Below, in pieces: positions 6,550 through 7,264 of a stretch of DNA of 7,264 bases. This DNA comes from Verrucomicrobiales bacterium. GTDB taxonomy: Bacteria; Verrucomicrobiota; Verrucomicrobiia; Verrucomicrobiales; DEV007. The position numbers and the translations under genes are program-made. Below the pieces are notes generated by a model. The model searched no databases. It worked only from the letters and a program-made list of their open reading frames with translations, and was not told where the DNA came from. Position 1 is the stretch's first letter, and every line of letters starts with the position of its first letter. The stretch is taken from positions 1-7,264 of the forward strand of contig JAKMGR010000304.1 of assembly GCA_022424805.1 (NCBI GenBank), written 5' to 3'.

Positions 6550-7264
6550 ATGTCTTCTTCCTCCGATTGGAAAACTTCGGCGATCTCGCAACGTTTTCAC
6601 CACCTCGACGCGCTTCGTGCCTTCGCCATGTTGCTGGGTTTGGTGCTTCACGGCTTCATGTCCTTCATCGTCATCCCGGTCTGGCCGGCACAGGACATTT
6701 ATCCGAATGACGATCTCTATGGCTTTTTCCTCTATGCCATCCACGGATTTCGCATGCAGCTGTTCTTTCTCATCAGCGGATTTTTCACAACGATGCTTTG
6801 GCGAAGGCGCGGCGCAAAAGGGCTCCTGAAGAATCGCGCAATTCGGATCCTCGTTCCGCTCGTTGCCGGAGTCATCCTTCTCGCCATCCCCATGATTGCG
6901 ATAACGGTTTGGGGCAACGCAACGAAGGAAAAGAACGCCCAGTCATCTCAAACCGAAACTTCGATCTGGTCGGCAAGCAGATCAGGCAATACCAAGGCAA
7001 TTCGCAACGCCATCGGCATGGGTGCCGACATCAATTCCCAGGACGAATGGGGCATGCCCCCACTGACATGGGCGGCTCTGAACGGCGACGTCGAAACGAT
7101 GAAGTTCCTCGTATCTAACGGTGCCAACGTAAATGCCCGGGCAAAGGACGGCGCGAGCCCGCTCCAAAGCGCCGCTTTTCTGGGCCGGAGCGAAGCGGTC
7201 GATTTCCTGCTCAAAAAGGGAGCTGATGTGAAACAGCGAAATGACAAAGGTGAATCCCCCATTG
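6550..7264 (+). CDS. Acyltransferase-3 family membrane protein with inserted ankyrin repeats (3' end outside window)
   Basis: 238 codons are visible and the frame is open at the edge. Residues 18-43 (HHLDALRAFAMLLGLVLHGF...) match the first transmembrane segment of the acyltransferase-3 / MdoC (OpgC)-like family, including the L-D-x-L-R-x-x-A signature and the membrane His34. A second segment (~57-85, with FFLISGFF) is followed by the basic loop WRRRGAKGLLKNRAIRILVPL and a third segment (~98-121), all in the family's usual order. After a short linker the sequence turns into ankyrin repeats (~136-238): SASRSGNTKAIRNAIGMGADIN, then a repeat with PLTWAALNGDVETMKFLV and GANVNA, then PLQSAAFLGRSEAVDFLL and GADV. 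The ankyrin block interrupts the membrane domain after only three segments, while the family usually has about ten, so the remaining segments should lie downstream. The acyl donor and acceptor are unknown. There is no Shine-Dalgarno sequence before the ATG. It follows the PD40 gene by 27 bp and may share its transcript. Confidence 0.85.
   Translation, partial: MSSSSDWKTSAISQRFHHLDALRAFAMLLGLVLHGFMSFIVIPVWPAQDIYPNDDLYGFFLYAIHGFRMQLFFLISGFFTTMLWRRRGAKGLLKNRAIRILVPLVAGVILLAIPMIAITVWGNATKEKNAQSSQTETSIWSASRSGNTKAIRNAIGMGADINSQDEWGMPPLTWAALNGDVETMKFLVSNGANVNARAKDGASPLQSAAFLGRSEAVDFLLKKGADVKQRNDKGESPI

Overview
The window reads as chromosomal DNA from a member of the PVC bacteria, most likely Verrucomicrobiota, with Planctomycetota as the alternative. 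This rests on gene content only: a secreted BamB/PQQ-like propeller protein starting with a 'WHQWRGP' motif, a carboxypeptidase-regulatory-like / cytochrome c / Vgb-propeller protein, a small secreted protein with 'DP.GALKW' type repeats, a PD40 (TolB-like) propeller protein, and an acyltransferase-3 membrane protein carrying ankyrin repeats. I see no phage, insertion sequence, CRISPR, tRNA or rRNA.

Layout. Two genes run leftward from a divergent promoter region (5407-5517). The first (4531-5406) encodes a 291-residue exported protein. It is followed after an 80 bp gap by one very long gene (4450 to beyond position 1) that stays open for at least 1,483 codons. Two genes run rightward: a 334-residue exported PD40 propeller protein (5518-6522) and, 27 bp later, an acyltransferase-family membrane protein with ankyrin repeats (6550 to beyond 7264).

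The long leftward gene is the most unusual object. In order it encodes a signal peptide, a PQQ/BamB-like propeller, a charged helical linker, a carboxypeptidase-regulatory-like beta-sandwich, a CXXCH haem site, a seven-repeat Vgb-like propeller, a ~111-residue module, a second CXXCH haem site, and an unfinished C-terminus. It looks like two or three ordinarily separate exported proteins fused in one frame.

The ~111-residue module also forms the C-terminus of the small protein encoded just upstream. The two copies align without gaps at about two thirds identity, yet in their best-conserved block nearly every codon differs synonymously. The duplication is therefore old and the protein sequence has been held by selection. 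Shared module, adjacency and shared export suggest the two proteins work together in the periplasm or at the cell surface, possibly around electron transfer or sensing. Their substrate cannot be read from the sequence. Translation starts here mostly lack a Shine-Dalgarno sequence.
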